Source: Ravibacter sp964559125
Lineage (GTDB): Bacteria > Bacteroidota > Bacteroidia > Cytophagales > Spirosomataceae
Direction: 5' to 3'
DNA length: 29,428 nt
Assembly (NCBI GenBank): GCA_964559125.1
Contig: CAZLGW010000054.1
Span: 1 to 29,428 of the forward strand
The notes below the pieces were generated by a model that was not told the DNA's origin, made no database searches, and was given only the letters and a program-made list of their open reading frames with translations. This document shows, piece after piece, positions 17,229 to 24,266 of the stretch. Each line of letters starts with the position of its first letter. Within the stretch, counting starts at the first letter, position 1. The position numbers and the translations under genes are program-made.

Positions 17229-17265
17229 CAAATATATTGCAATGTACTATGTAATGCAAGGTACT
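17229..17265 (-). promoter_or_regulatory. Promoter and operator-like dyad of the TonB receptor gene
   Basis: On the minus strand there is a TTG (-33; 17257-17259), a 20-bp spacer and TATATTTG (-7; 17229-17236). An imperfect dyad of the form GTACnnTG-N5-CAnnGTAC (17244-17264) overlaps the -33 box and most of the spacer. TGCAATGTACT and TGCAAGGTACT also form a direct repeat 17 bp apart on the plus strand. A protein bound here would block RNA polymerase. The regulator (perhaps PadR-type) is not in the window. The leader to the ATG at 17107 is about 115 nt. Confidence 0.6.
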
Positions 17266-17442
17266 TTATGAATAATATTTTTCCTGAATTTTAAAGCAGG
17301 TGACAGAGATAGAAGAGTGGCTTTTTTTGTCGTGTATGAAAGCTGATGAGCGTGAGAAATTGAATGTCACCGGCAATAGGATTGCTTGCGGAGGCGTTAC
17401 ATAATACAGACAACAAACATCAACTATAAACTAACTACAACT

Positions 17443-17967
17443 ATGAACACCAGGAATAATGAATCAATGGACAATGCATTGCACGAGCTGTTTGTCGACG
17501 GGTTGAAAGACATTCTCTGGGCAGAGGAACATCTTTATAAAAGCCTGCCGAAAATGGTTAAAGGTGCAACTTCGGAGGAGCTGAAAAATGCTTTTGAAAG
17601 TCACCGTGAGGAAACCGCAGGACATATAGAGCGTCTGAAACAGGTATTTGAGAGCATCGGTGAAAGGGCGCAGGCAGTTAAATGCGAGGCTATGGCCGGC
17701 CTGCTCAAAGAAGCGGAAGAACTCTTGGAGGACTCAGAAAAAGGCACTATGGTGCGCGATGCCGCGCTGATAGCCGGTGCTCAGAAGATCGAGCACTACG
17801 AGATCGCCACTTACGGTACCCTGGCGACCTTCGCCAAAATAATGGGGCACAAAAAGGCCAAGCAATTGCTGGGTCAGACCCTGGACGAAGAAAAAGCCGC
17901 AGACGAGAAGCTGACCCAAATTGCGGAAAGCTTCGTCAATGAGTCGGCGATGGAAGAACACCAATAA
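17443..17967 (+). CDS. DUF892 / YciE-YciF-type ferritin-like protein
   Basis: 174 residues from the ATG at 17443; an earlier in-frame ATG at 17386 adds 19 residues unlike the family. The all-helical sequence shows the DUF892 opening (ELFVDGLKDILWAEEHLYKS, then LPKM) and the Glu/His-rich helices of a ferritin-like four-helix bundle: HREETAGHIERL, a central KIEHYEIATYGTL, and a closing TLDEEKAADEKLTQIAE. Relatives such as E. coli YciE/YciF are induced by stress and bind a di-iron centre; their exact function is unknown. It is a soluble, single-gene unit closed by a strong hairpin terminator. Confidence 0.9.
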   Translation: MNTRNNESMDNALHELFVDGLKDILWAEEHLYKSLPKMVKGATSEELKNAFESHREETAGHIERLKQVFESIGERAQAVKCEAMAGLLKEAEELLEDSEKGTMVRDAALIAGAQKIEHYEIATYGTLATFAKIMGHKKAKQLLGQTLDEEKAADEKLTQIAESFVNESAMEEHQ

Positions 17968-17984
17968 TTAATTGATACTGTTTG

Positions 17985-18025
17985 AAAGAAGGGGCGACGC
18001 CGGTAATGGAGTTCGCCTCTTTTTT
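17985..18025 (+). terminator. Rho-independent terminator after the DUF892 gene
   Basis: A stem of about 13 bp is formed by AAAGAAGGGGCGA (17985-17997) and TCGCCTCTTTTTT (18013-18025), with two G-T wobbles and a 15-nt loop. The right arm ends in a T-run. It lies 17 bp after the stop and between two convergent genes, so it may act in both directions. Confidence 0.8.
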
Positions 18026-18078
18026 GACGTATAGATAGATATGCCGCGGTGATTTGAGCCGGGAATCGAGCAGCTGTC

Positions 18079-20460
18079 TTAGCGGACCACCAATATCCTT
18101 TGAACAACTGCACTGCCCTTTACCCGTACAAAATACACACCCGGAGTCAGCGTAGCTGTACTTACCGGCTCGTCGGCGTTGGTGACAATTTTGCTGAAGA
18201 TCACGATACCCCGCGTATCGGTCACCGATATTTCTGCCGGGAATTTTCCTTGCTCTGCTGCCAGGAAGAACGAGCCGTCTGGGGGGACCGGCCTTATTTC
18301 AAAATCGGCATTTGCCCCTTCCTGGATGACGATTGATTTGATTTGTGAGAAAGAGACCGAACCATCCTGGTCGACCGTTTTAAGCCGGTAGTAATGGATA
18401 CCCGCTGTTGCATTAGCGTCAATCCAGCGGTAGGAGCCGGATATTTCACTGCCGGAAGATTGTGCCGGAATATGAGCGATAAGCCCCAGATCTTTTATAT
18501 TTTGACCTCTTTCCAGCTCGAAATGGGAGAAACCATGCCTGGAGCCGATCTTCCAGTTTATCTGCACCGACCGGCTATTTTCAGCGAGCGTCACGTCAAA
18601 TCCGGCCAGCGTGACCGGCAATGAACCACCGTCCAGGCATTCGGTATGCATTTTGGTAGCGTGAGCGCTCAGGCCGTAGGTGCTGTTGTTGACAACCTGG
18701 TTTCCATAGGCAGATAGCCCTGAAAACAGTCCGGAAGGAGAGAGCTGCCGGTCGGAGCAATGGTCTTTAAACCACGTCCAGGCCAACCAGCCTACATTCC
18801 TGTTCTGGGCTTCTGTCAGCAGGTGGTCGAGATTGATCGTATATTGGCAGGGCTGGGTGTCGGTCTGGTAGTTAGCCACTTCTCCCAGCATGACAGGCAC
18901 ATTGGCATTGGATATATTCTGTATGAGAGTAGATAACTGGCTGTCAGAATAGAAGTTCTGCGCCCAATAAGCATGTACTGAAAAGACCAGGTTGTGTAGA
19001 GGATCGTGGTTTTGAAGCTCGTTTCCTTTATCCAGCAGCGGTTGCAGGCTGGTGCCGCAATCGGGTGCATCGATGACGATGGGAACCCGGATCCCGGCCG
19101 ATCGCAATGCGGTGATCACGTTTTTGTAATGTGCTGTCCAGGTAGCCAGAGCCGTAGCGGGATTACCGGTCCAGTTTACATTGCCGAATTCATTGGCCGG
19201 ATTCACCATCAGGAAGGACTGGTGCTTTTCGATGAGCGCTAACACGTCGCTTCGCTGCCACCAGGGCGTTACGACGGAGTTGAACCGGGAATAATCGTTG
19301 CTGCAGGTAAGATCCCAAAGCCCGACCATTGATACGATGCCTGCGTTGCGGAAGCGGGTGATAACCTCGTCGAGATGCGCGAGACTATAAGCCGGACGGC
19401 TTGGCTGACCATAGTCGGCATACCACTGGATACGTACCAGGTTGGGGTTGGCCTGGACGATCTGGGTCGATTTTTCGGTAGTTGGCAGGTTGGCCGGGAA
19501 GTCCCAATCGTCGAGCAGCGAATAGTTTACACCCCGGGGCACAAACGGATATCCGCAGGGGTCCATAATGTTGCGGTGAGCAGCCTGCAGCACTTTGGTC
19601 TCGCACGGCTCTACATCGTCCAATGCATAATTCCTGAAAAAATCCCAGATAGCCACGGATACGTTCCAGCCGGAGACATTCGGCCAACCATGCCCGCCCC
19701 CGACGATCCGTATTAGGCTGAGCTCCACCGCACCGGAGCAAAACGACAGCTTTTTGACCGAGCCTGACGGCGTGAGATCCTGCTGAGGAAGACTGTAGGT
19801 AGTTTGGCCGCACGTATAATACGCCAGGGACGAGAGCGGCCATTCATTCCAGGCATCGGGTGTATGGTTGGGGTCGGGGTAGGCGACGGTACCGTCCGTA
19901 TCGCCGTGTATATGCATTACCGGTAGTGGCCGGAACTCGGGCGAGGAAAAGAAATTATTCCAGTTGAACCCGTTGACGCCATACATATTACCGGCTACGG
20001 GCGCGATCGCTGTGATCTTGCCAGGAAGGGACATCCCCAGGTTATAGGCCATAAATCCTCCTGCCGAATGCCCTGTGACGTATATCCTGGACGTGTTGAC
20101 CTTGTACACCTGGCACAGGTAGTCGATCAGGTCCGAGATGAAATTGACGTCTTTAAGCTCGCCTTTCGCACGGCTCCAGTTTCCGCTTTGGGCAGACGGG
20201 TAAACGGCCATAAACTGCTCGCTATCGGCCAGGTTATCAAACCCGGAATAGCCTTTGATCGAGGTGCCGGTACCGCCGTCTCCATGCAATACAAATACCA
20301 CCGGTAAATCACGAGCTACAAACGAGCCCGGCGCGTGAATGATATAGCTGCGGTCGCCGTCGGCAGTCGGGAGCGTAGCTGAAATGTCTACTGCGGATAC
20401 ACTGTAAGAAATACCTCCCAATAGAGTCAGGAGAAAAAGGGAGTAAAAATAGTTTCTCAT
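18079..20460 (-). CDS. Secreted esterase (CE1/PHB-depolymerase-like) fused to a GH5 mannanase-like domain, T9SS tail
   Basis: 793 residues from the ATG at 20460, which opens on a signal peptide (MRNYFYSLFLLTLLGG). The in-frame ATG at 20568 adds 36 residues made of a DNA repeat and is rejected. Residues about 25-285 are an alpha/beta-hydrolase esterase: VLHGDGG, nucleophile elbow TGHSAGG (Ser132), HGDTDGTV (Asp187/189), GGGHGWP (His257). Residues about 300-600 resemble GH5 mannanases (subfamily 8-like): VNPANEF (Glu424, acid/base), FSVHAYW, LGEVANY (Glu527, nucleophile), GWLAWTW. Residues about 620-715 are a beta-sandwich linker and the end is a T9SS sorting domain (TLTPGVYFVRV). The enzyme likely removes ester groups and cleaves the backbone of a hemicellulose such as acetylated mannan, outside the cell. 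It is a lone gene. Confidence 0.85.
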   Translation of the reverse strand: MRNYFYSLFLLTLLGGISYSVSAVDISATLPTADGDRSYIIHAPGSFVARDLPVVFVLHGDGGTGTSIKGYSGFDNLADSEQFMAVYPSAQSGNWSRAKGELKDVNFISDLIDYLCQVYKVNTSRIYVTGHSAGGFMAYNLGMSLPGKITAIAPVAGNMYGVNGFNWNNFFSSPEFRPLPVMHIHGDTDGTVAYPDPNHTPDAWNEWPLSSLAYYTCGQTTYSLPQQDLTPSGSVKKLSFCSGAVELSLIRIVGGGHGWPNVSGWNVSVAIWDFFRNYALDDVEPCETKVLQAAHRNIMDPCGYPFVPRGVNYSLLDDWDFPANLPTTEKSTQIVQANPNLVRIQWYADYGQPSRPAYSLAHLDEVITRFRNAGIVSMVGLWDLTCSNDYSRFNSVVTPWWQRSDVLALIEKHQSFLMVNPANEFGNVNWTGNPATALATWTAHYKNVITALRSAGIRVPIVIDAPDCGTSLQPLLDKGNELQNHDPLHNLVFSVHAYWAQNFYSDSQLSTLIQNISNANVPVMLGEVANYQTDTQPCQYTINLDHLLTEAQNRNVGWLAWTWFKDHCSDRQLSPSGLFSGLSAYGNQVVNNSTYGLSAHATKMHTECLDGGSLPVTLAGFDVTLAENSRSVQINWKIGSRHGFSHFELERGQNIKDLGLIAHIPAQSSGSEISGSYRWIDANATAGIHYYRLKTVDQDGSVSFSQIKSIVIQEGANADFEIRPVPPDGSFFLAAEQGKFPAEISVTDTRGIVIFSKIVTNADEPVSTATLTPGVYFVRVKGSAVVQRILVVR

Positions 20461-20701
20461 AGGAGTAAGGTGAAGTGTGGTTAGATAGTTGATCGCGGCC
20501 AGGCCCGACGGCTGAAAGCTGACTTCTGACGGCTGAAAAGCCCTATAGTCGGGCTGGAAAAGATTCATTACGTTGAGTTGTTAAGGTATGGCGTGGTCTG
20601 TGAAGACACAAATCAAGGCAGGTCAAATTTAATGAATAAATAAGAAACCCGGGATGAGCGCTCCTGTTCTCACCGACTTCCAACCTTCTCAGTCGAATTC
20701 C
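20461..20701. other. Divergent intergenic region with a small triple repeat
   Basis: It separates the esterase-GH5 gene (minus) from the lipoprotein gene (plus). GACGGCTGAAAG occurs at 20507-20518 and GACGGCTGAAAAG at 20528-20540, with a degenerate third copy around 20549-20562 (CGGGCTGGAAAAG), at a period of about 21 bp. No clear promoter for the minus-strand gene was found. Confidence 0.45.
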
Positions 20702-20709
20702 TATCTTTG
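20702..20709 (+). promoter_or_regulatory. -7 promoter element of the lipoprotein/barrel pair
   Basis: TATCTTTG matches TAnnTTTG and ends 5 nt before the ATG at 20715, predicting a leaderless or almost leaderless message. No strong -33 TTG is seen. Confidence 0.5.
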
Positions 20710-20714
20710 GAGAT

Positions 20715-21323
20715 ATGAACTCTCTTAGATCACTATTCCCGGTCATTCTTTTACTAACTGGTGTTACATCCTGCATCTTTTGTAGCGAGCCGCCTGCCCA
20801 GCCTGGTTTTGAAGCCCGGGACTTGTCTTTGCTGAATATCGACAATAGCGGCAGTTGGCCCGTGCAATCGGAAAGCGAGTCGTTGAACCGGAATGCCTTT
20901 GGACTGGCGATAGTATTTGCCGATAAGCCGGGCAGGGCTGTTTCACTGCGTGATACGTATCCGCTTGCTCCCTATTATCCCAGCAACTGTGAAAAGGGCA
21001 GTCCGGCCACCTGGGCTGTTGAATATATCCGGATTTATACCAATCACGATTTTGATGAAGCGCATACGGCAGGGTCGGAAGTAACGGAGTATTTCCACCT
21101 TGTAACCGGGTCATCGACCTATCAGGTATCTTACCAGCCATTGAATAGGCTTAAGACGAGCGTTTTTTATAACAGTTTTGACTCCAACGGAAACTACGTC
21201 ATGCCCGTGTTGCTTATGAATCCTCCGTCAATCCCGAAAGTCGCTCAGTTTAAGGTAGTCATAAGGTTCAGGAACTACTATGAGGAATTTGAAAAGGTTA
21301 CTAACCCGGTCACACTCCGATGA
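20715..21323 (+). CDS. Putative lipoprotein of unknown function
   Basis: 202 residues. The N-terminus is a signal peptide ending in a lipobox-like TGVTSC (Cys20), so the product is probably lipidated and attached to a membrane; a second Cys follows three residues later. The mature part is beta-rich and contains an Asp/Tyr/Pro-rich segment (RDTYPLAPYYPSNC) and a closing FKVVIRFRNYYEEF strand. It has no catalytic motif and no family I can name with confidence. It overlaps the next gene by 4 bp (ATGA), so the two are translationally coupled and probably act together at the envelope. Confidence 0.7.
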   Translation: MNSLRSLFPVILLLTGVTSCIFCSEPPAQPGFEARDLSLLNIDNSGSWPVQSESESLNRNAFGLAIVFADKPGRAVSLRDTYPLAPYYPSNCEKGSPATWAVEYIRIYTNHDFDEAHTAGSEVTEYFHLVTGSSTYQVSYQPLNRLKTSVFYNSFDSNGNYVMPVLLMNPPSIPKVAQFKVVIRFRNYYEEFEKVTNPVTLR

Positions 21324-22096
21324 AAAGATGGATTTGCCTTTTGCTGGTGCTTGCCGGGAGCGATTATGCCGGAGCTCAGACAGTGGGCGATAAGCCGACG
21401 CGCTTTATGATGATAGTCGGTGGCAGCGTGACGGCCCCGCTGAAAAGCGATCTCTTCAGCGGTATGGGCCGAAGCCGGGTACTTCCGGGGTTGTCGGGCG
21501 GACTTCACTACTATTTTAATGAAAATTGGGGTATCGGCTGGGAAGTTAAGGTTTCGCTGACACCTTATATCTATAGTAGGAAGGCATCCTTTTACCGGGA
21601 AGAGTATATTCCGCCGACCTACCGGGAAATGGAACTTGAAGGAAGCCGGCAGACACTGGAAACAAGCTTTGTGGCAGGAGGCGCATTTTACAGGAAAAAC
21701 GCTGGTAGGTTGTGGCTCGAGGCGGGGTTGCTTGCCGGGATGATCGTGTTTGAGACACCGCGAGGAGTGCCTCAAAGGAGTGTTTACTATAAAGAAGAAG
21801 GCACAAATTTTATCCATCAACACGTTATGTCCGAACTGGACGAAATCCAGTCATTTGCTGTTTCTCCGCAAATTTCAGCCCAATGCAAGCTCAATTCCCG
21901 TTTGGGACTGGCCCTGAACGTGGGTATTTTGCAGCCTTTCCGTAGAAAAGTAAACTATACCCTGACGCTGACGGATGTTTTTTACCAGGAAGACAAAGTC
22001 GTCGAATCTTTACAGGGCAAGGTAAGTACGCCAATGTTGTATTCGAGGCTTGCGCTTATCTTAAATTTTAAGGCGATAGGGAAGAAAAAAGATTGA
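21320..22096 (+). CDS. Small outer-membrane beta-barrel-like protein
   Basis: 258 residues with a signal peptide (MKRWICLLLVLAGSDYAGAQ). It then shows alternating strands typical of 8- to 10-stranded outer-membrane barrels (FMMIVGGSVTAPL, GGLHYYFNENWGIGWEVKV, LWLEAGLLAGMIVFET, LGLALNVGILQPF), ending in LYSRLALILNF. The last residues after the final strand are basic (KAIGKKKD). The ATG lies within the stop of the lipoprotein gene, which indicates a two-gene operon. The ligand or structural role is unknown. A porin-like or adhesin-anchoring role is possible. Confidence 0.7.
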   Translation: MKRWICLLLVLAGSDYAGAQTVGDKPTRFMMIVGGSVTAPLKSDLFSGMGRSRVLPGLSGGLHYYFNENWGIGWEVKVSLTPYIYSRKASFYREEYIPPTYREMELEGSRQTLETSFVAGGAFYRKNAGRLWLEAGLLAGMIVFETPRGVPQRSVYYKEEGTNFIHQHVMSELDEIQSFAVSPQISAQCKLNSRLGLALNVGILQPFRRKVNYTLTLTDVFYQEDKVVESLQGKVSTPMLYSRLALILNFKAIGKKKD

Positions 22097-22116
22097 GAGT
22101 TTAAGGTGTATGAACT

Positions 22117-22359
22117 ATGCAAAACAAGAATCTGAAAAAACCTGCAGAACAATCAAACCGCTATCCGTTCATTGCGGAACATCGCGGAGGACCTCTTACA
22201 AAAGAGAATCATCGCGAGTTAATGAAATGGGCAATAATATGTGCTGAGCATGTATTGTATCTTCTTAATAATGAAATAGATGAGAAGCTTATTTATGCCT
22301 TACATGTAGCTAAATCTCCTCCACACACGAGACTTTTTCCAATTTCATCCCCTTGCTGA
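22117..22359 (+). pseudogene. Truncated putative immunity protein (Imm5-like)
   Basis: The first about 66 codons read FIAEHRGGPLTKENHRELMK, WAIICAEHVL and YALHVAK. This is the N-terminal half of the roughly 150-residue family labelled putative immunity protein in Bacteroidota, where ALxVAKEW normally continues into a DARK/A-rich helical half. Homology stops at about 22315, exactly at the 3' end of the opposing lipoprotein gene. The remaining residues (SPPHTRLFPISSPC) are antisense translation of that gene. It is probably non-functional, and no cognate toxin is nearby. Confidence 0.65.
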
Positions 22360-22792
22360 AGTCGATCTCCCTTATGTCTTTGAATATCATTTTGCCGCCT
22401 TTCTCTACCACCTCCCCATATCCCTCGATGGCAACGCTATTCCTGATAAGAAATATTACCTGCCTTGTCGAACGCGTACCTTCCGATGTAAAAGTATAGT
22501 CTGCCAGTAGCGTATCTCCCATCAACTTTCCTTCTATTTCCCCAGTGTTTTTGTCTTTTTCAAAGAAACTATAAACAAGCGTCCCGGTGACTACGTTGGG
22601 GAAGGTTTCTACTTTTAATGTGACCGTATCTCTTGCGGAAATATTTTCATAGCATATAGTTTCTGGTATCTGGATAGTCATCCTGGCGGTATCCTCATCA
22701 GCCGGATCGGTATCGTCACCTGTGGTTTGCCGGGTATTAGGATTACAGGCAGCGGCTGTCAGCAGGAGAGAAATGATTAGTGTCGTTTTCAT
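22310..22792 (-). CDS. Small lipoprotein of unknown function
   Basis: 160 residues. The signal peptide MKTTLIISLLLTAAAC carries a clear lipobox (Cys16), followed by a low-complexity Asp/Thr-rich linker (TTGDDTDPADEDTA), as in many outer-membrane-attached Bacteroidota lipoproteins. The mature domain is a small beta structure containing RDTVTLKVETFPNVVTGTLV, YSFFEKDKNTGEIEGKL and GDTLLADYTF, with two Cys (47 and 156) that could form a disulfide. I recognise the pattern as a recurrent Bacteroidota lipoprotein family but know no function. Its TAG stop lies in DNA belonging to the truncated immunity gene, so the last few residues may be altered by the rearrangement. Confidence 0.7.
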   Translation of the reverse strand: MKTTLIISLLLTAAACNPNTRQTTGDDTDPADEDTARMTIQIPETICYENISARDTVTLKVETFPNVVTGTLVYSFFEKDKNTGEIEGKLMGDTLLADYTFTSEGTRSTRQVIFLIRNSVAIEGYGEVVEKGGKMIFKDIREIDFSKGMKLEKVSCVEEI

Positions 22793-23011
22793 AATCTAGT
22801 TTTTGAGTGTCTGCGAAAATTAAGAATAATGGGTAGTAAAAAAAAGATTGTAGCCCTATGGCTATTTCATGCCGTTAATTATAACACAGTGAAAGCGTCC
22901 CTGGCTCACATTAAATGATGCGGGTAGGGGATTCTCAGATTCGGATGGTTTTGACAGAATTTTAACCTGACATTTGCTTTCCAAAAAAGAGGAATTCAAA
23001 ATCGGGAATTC
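22793..23011. other. Divergent intergenic region
   Basis: It lies between the small lipoprotein gene (minus) and the DUF4180 gene (plus). No gene or strong repeat is seen. TTTTGACA at about 22949 is the only -33-like word noted. Confidence 0.35.
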
Positions 23012-23019
23012 TACCTTTG
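23012..23019 (+). promoter_or_regulatory. -7 promoter element of the DUF4180 gene
   Basis: TACCTTTG matches TAnnTTTG and lies 6 nt before the ATG at 23026. The word TAYCTTTGGARA(A)TATGAA is nearly the same as in front of 20715. It favours the ATG at 23026 over the TTG at 23017, which lies inside the box. Confidence 0.55.
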
Positions 23020-23025
23020 GAAAAT

Positions 23026-23391
23026 ATGAATATTCAATCTCACCAAACAGTTGGTACCGCCATTGCGGAGGTCATTTCAGACGATGTGGTCATTCAGAAT
23101 ACCGAAGACGCGCTGGATCTGCTGGGCAATGTTTATTACCAGGGATTCGACCATGTCATCATTCATCAGAAGAACATTACACCGGATTTTTTTGATCTGA
23201 AAAATAAAATGGCGGGAGATATCCTGCAAAAGTTTTCCAATTACCGGGTACGCCTGGCTATAGTAGGCGATTTTTCCTCATTTAGCAGTAAAAGCCTCCG
23301 GGACTTTATCTACGAAAGCAACAAAGGCAGGCATATCAATTTTGTTGCTTCCGTCGGGGAGGCGTTGAATGTGTTCTCAGGTGGCTCGTAA
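23026..23391 (+). CDS. DUF4180 domain protein
   Basis: 121 residues, the full length of the family. Recognisable segments are GTAIAEVISDDVVIQNTEDA, LLGNVYYQGFDHVIIHQKNI, TPDFFDLKNKMAGDILQKFS, RLAIVGDFS and SLRDFIYESNKG. It is a soluble alpha/beta protein with no signal peptide. The function of DUF4180 is unknown; the hydrophobic beta-alpha pattern is reminiscent of STAS-like folds, but that is only an impression. It is a single gene with its own promoter and is not part of a visible operon. Confidence 0.85.
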   Translation: MNIQSHQTVGTAIAEVISDDVVIQNTEDALDLLGNVYYQGFDHVIIHQKNITPDFFDLKNKMAGDILQKFSNYRVRLAIVGDFSSFSSKSLRDFIYESNKGRHINFVASVGEALNVFSGGS

Positions 23392-23456
23392 CGAAGACAA
23401 TAGGGGCAAGCCAGGTTTTAGCAGCCGGATCGCGAGATTGATCCTGAGTGCTGGAA

Positions 23457-24266
23457 CTAAGCTACCACCTGCTCATGGATGATTTTGCCTATATTTTCGG
23501 AACTATCGTTGAATTTCCAGCGACGATGCGACCAGAGCCAGCAGGCCGGAGTCCGTCGGATCGTTTGTTCCAGTTGCGTGTAATAAGCCTGCTCGGGGTT
23601 TCTTTCCGGTAGGGGCAGAAACCGGAATGTACAAAATCCTGATTCGTCATATTCCGCTTCCACATACATAAGAATAGCTTTCCTTTGCGCGGCGAGCCGG
23701 AAGGCACCCTTATGGAAATCTGTCTTTCGGCCGAAAAAATCGACCTGCTCGTTTCCATGTTGCGACGGTCGCTGGTCGGCGATGGCAAGGAATACGTTCG
23801 GCAGGTTCCGGCTGGCCTTCAGGCAATGCCGGTACCATTTTTCCCGCGGAATGAGCGACATGCCATAGCGCCTGCGGATTTTCAGTACCAGTGCATCGAG
23901 GCTCGCGGGTTTCACCGGAGTGTAGGCCGTAATCACGTTTGCCTGAAGGATTTCGGGAAGTTTCCTCAGGTATTCCCAATTACCCGTATGGGCGGCCAGT
24001 AATACGATGTCTCTCCCGTTCCGAAGATGTTTTTCCACTTCGCAGCAGTTTTCGTACCGGGCGCTGACCGACGGACATCTGTCCGGGTGAAGGAAGAATC
24101 TCAGGTAATCCGTGATCAGGGTCGCGAAGTACCGGTAGAAACCCGCTTCGGTCGATTTAAGGCCTGCGCTGCTCATGTCAGGGAACGCAATTCTCAGGTT
24201 TTGTCTCACCACCGCCTTTCGATAGCCGATTACCCGGTATAACAAGAATGCAAGCAGGGATGTCAC
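23457..24266 (-). CDS. LpxL/HtrB-type lipid A (lysophospholipid) acyltransferase family protein
   Basis: 269 residues from a GTG at 24266. The motif AAHTGNWE (His93-x4-Glu98) is the HX4D/E catalytic signature of LpxL/LpxM-like acyltransferases. VVRQNLRIAFPD near the N-terminus and AIADQRP are also characteristic. The enzyme transfers an acyl chain to a lipid A precursor or related lipid at the inner membrane. Family members usually have about 20-25 more residues, forming a first membrane segment. Here the protein starts inside that segment (TSLLAFLLYRVIGYRK), with the GTG overlapping the stop of the preceding gene (GGTGA). Either translation is coupled and the anchor is shortened, or the start was lost in a fusion of the two loci. 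No other start is available because the upstream DNA is the neighbour's coding sequence. Confidence 0.8.
   Translation of the reverse strand: MTSLLAFLLYRVIGYRKAVVRQNLRIAFPDMSSAGLKSTEAGFYRYFATLITDYLRFFLHPDRCPSVSARYENCCEVEKHLRNGRDIVLLAAHTGNWEYLRKLPEILQANVITAYTPVKPASLDALVLKIRRRYGMSLIPREKWYRHCLKASRNLPNVFLAIADQRPSQHGNEQVDFFGRKTDFHKGAFRLAAQRKAILMYVEAEYDESGFCTFRFLPLPERNPEQAYYTQLEQTIRRTPACWLWSHRRWKFNDSSENIGKIIHEQVVA

Noticed and set aside
20461..20568. 36-residue N-terminal extension of the esterase-GH5 protein
   Set aside because: It translates the 21-bp DNA repeat (FQP units) and precedes a proper signal peptide at 20460.
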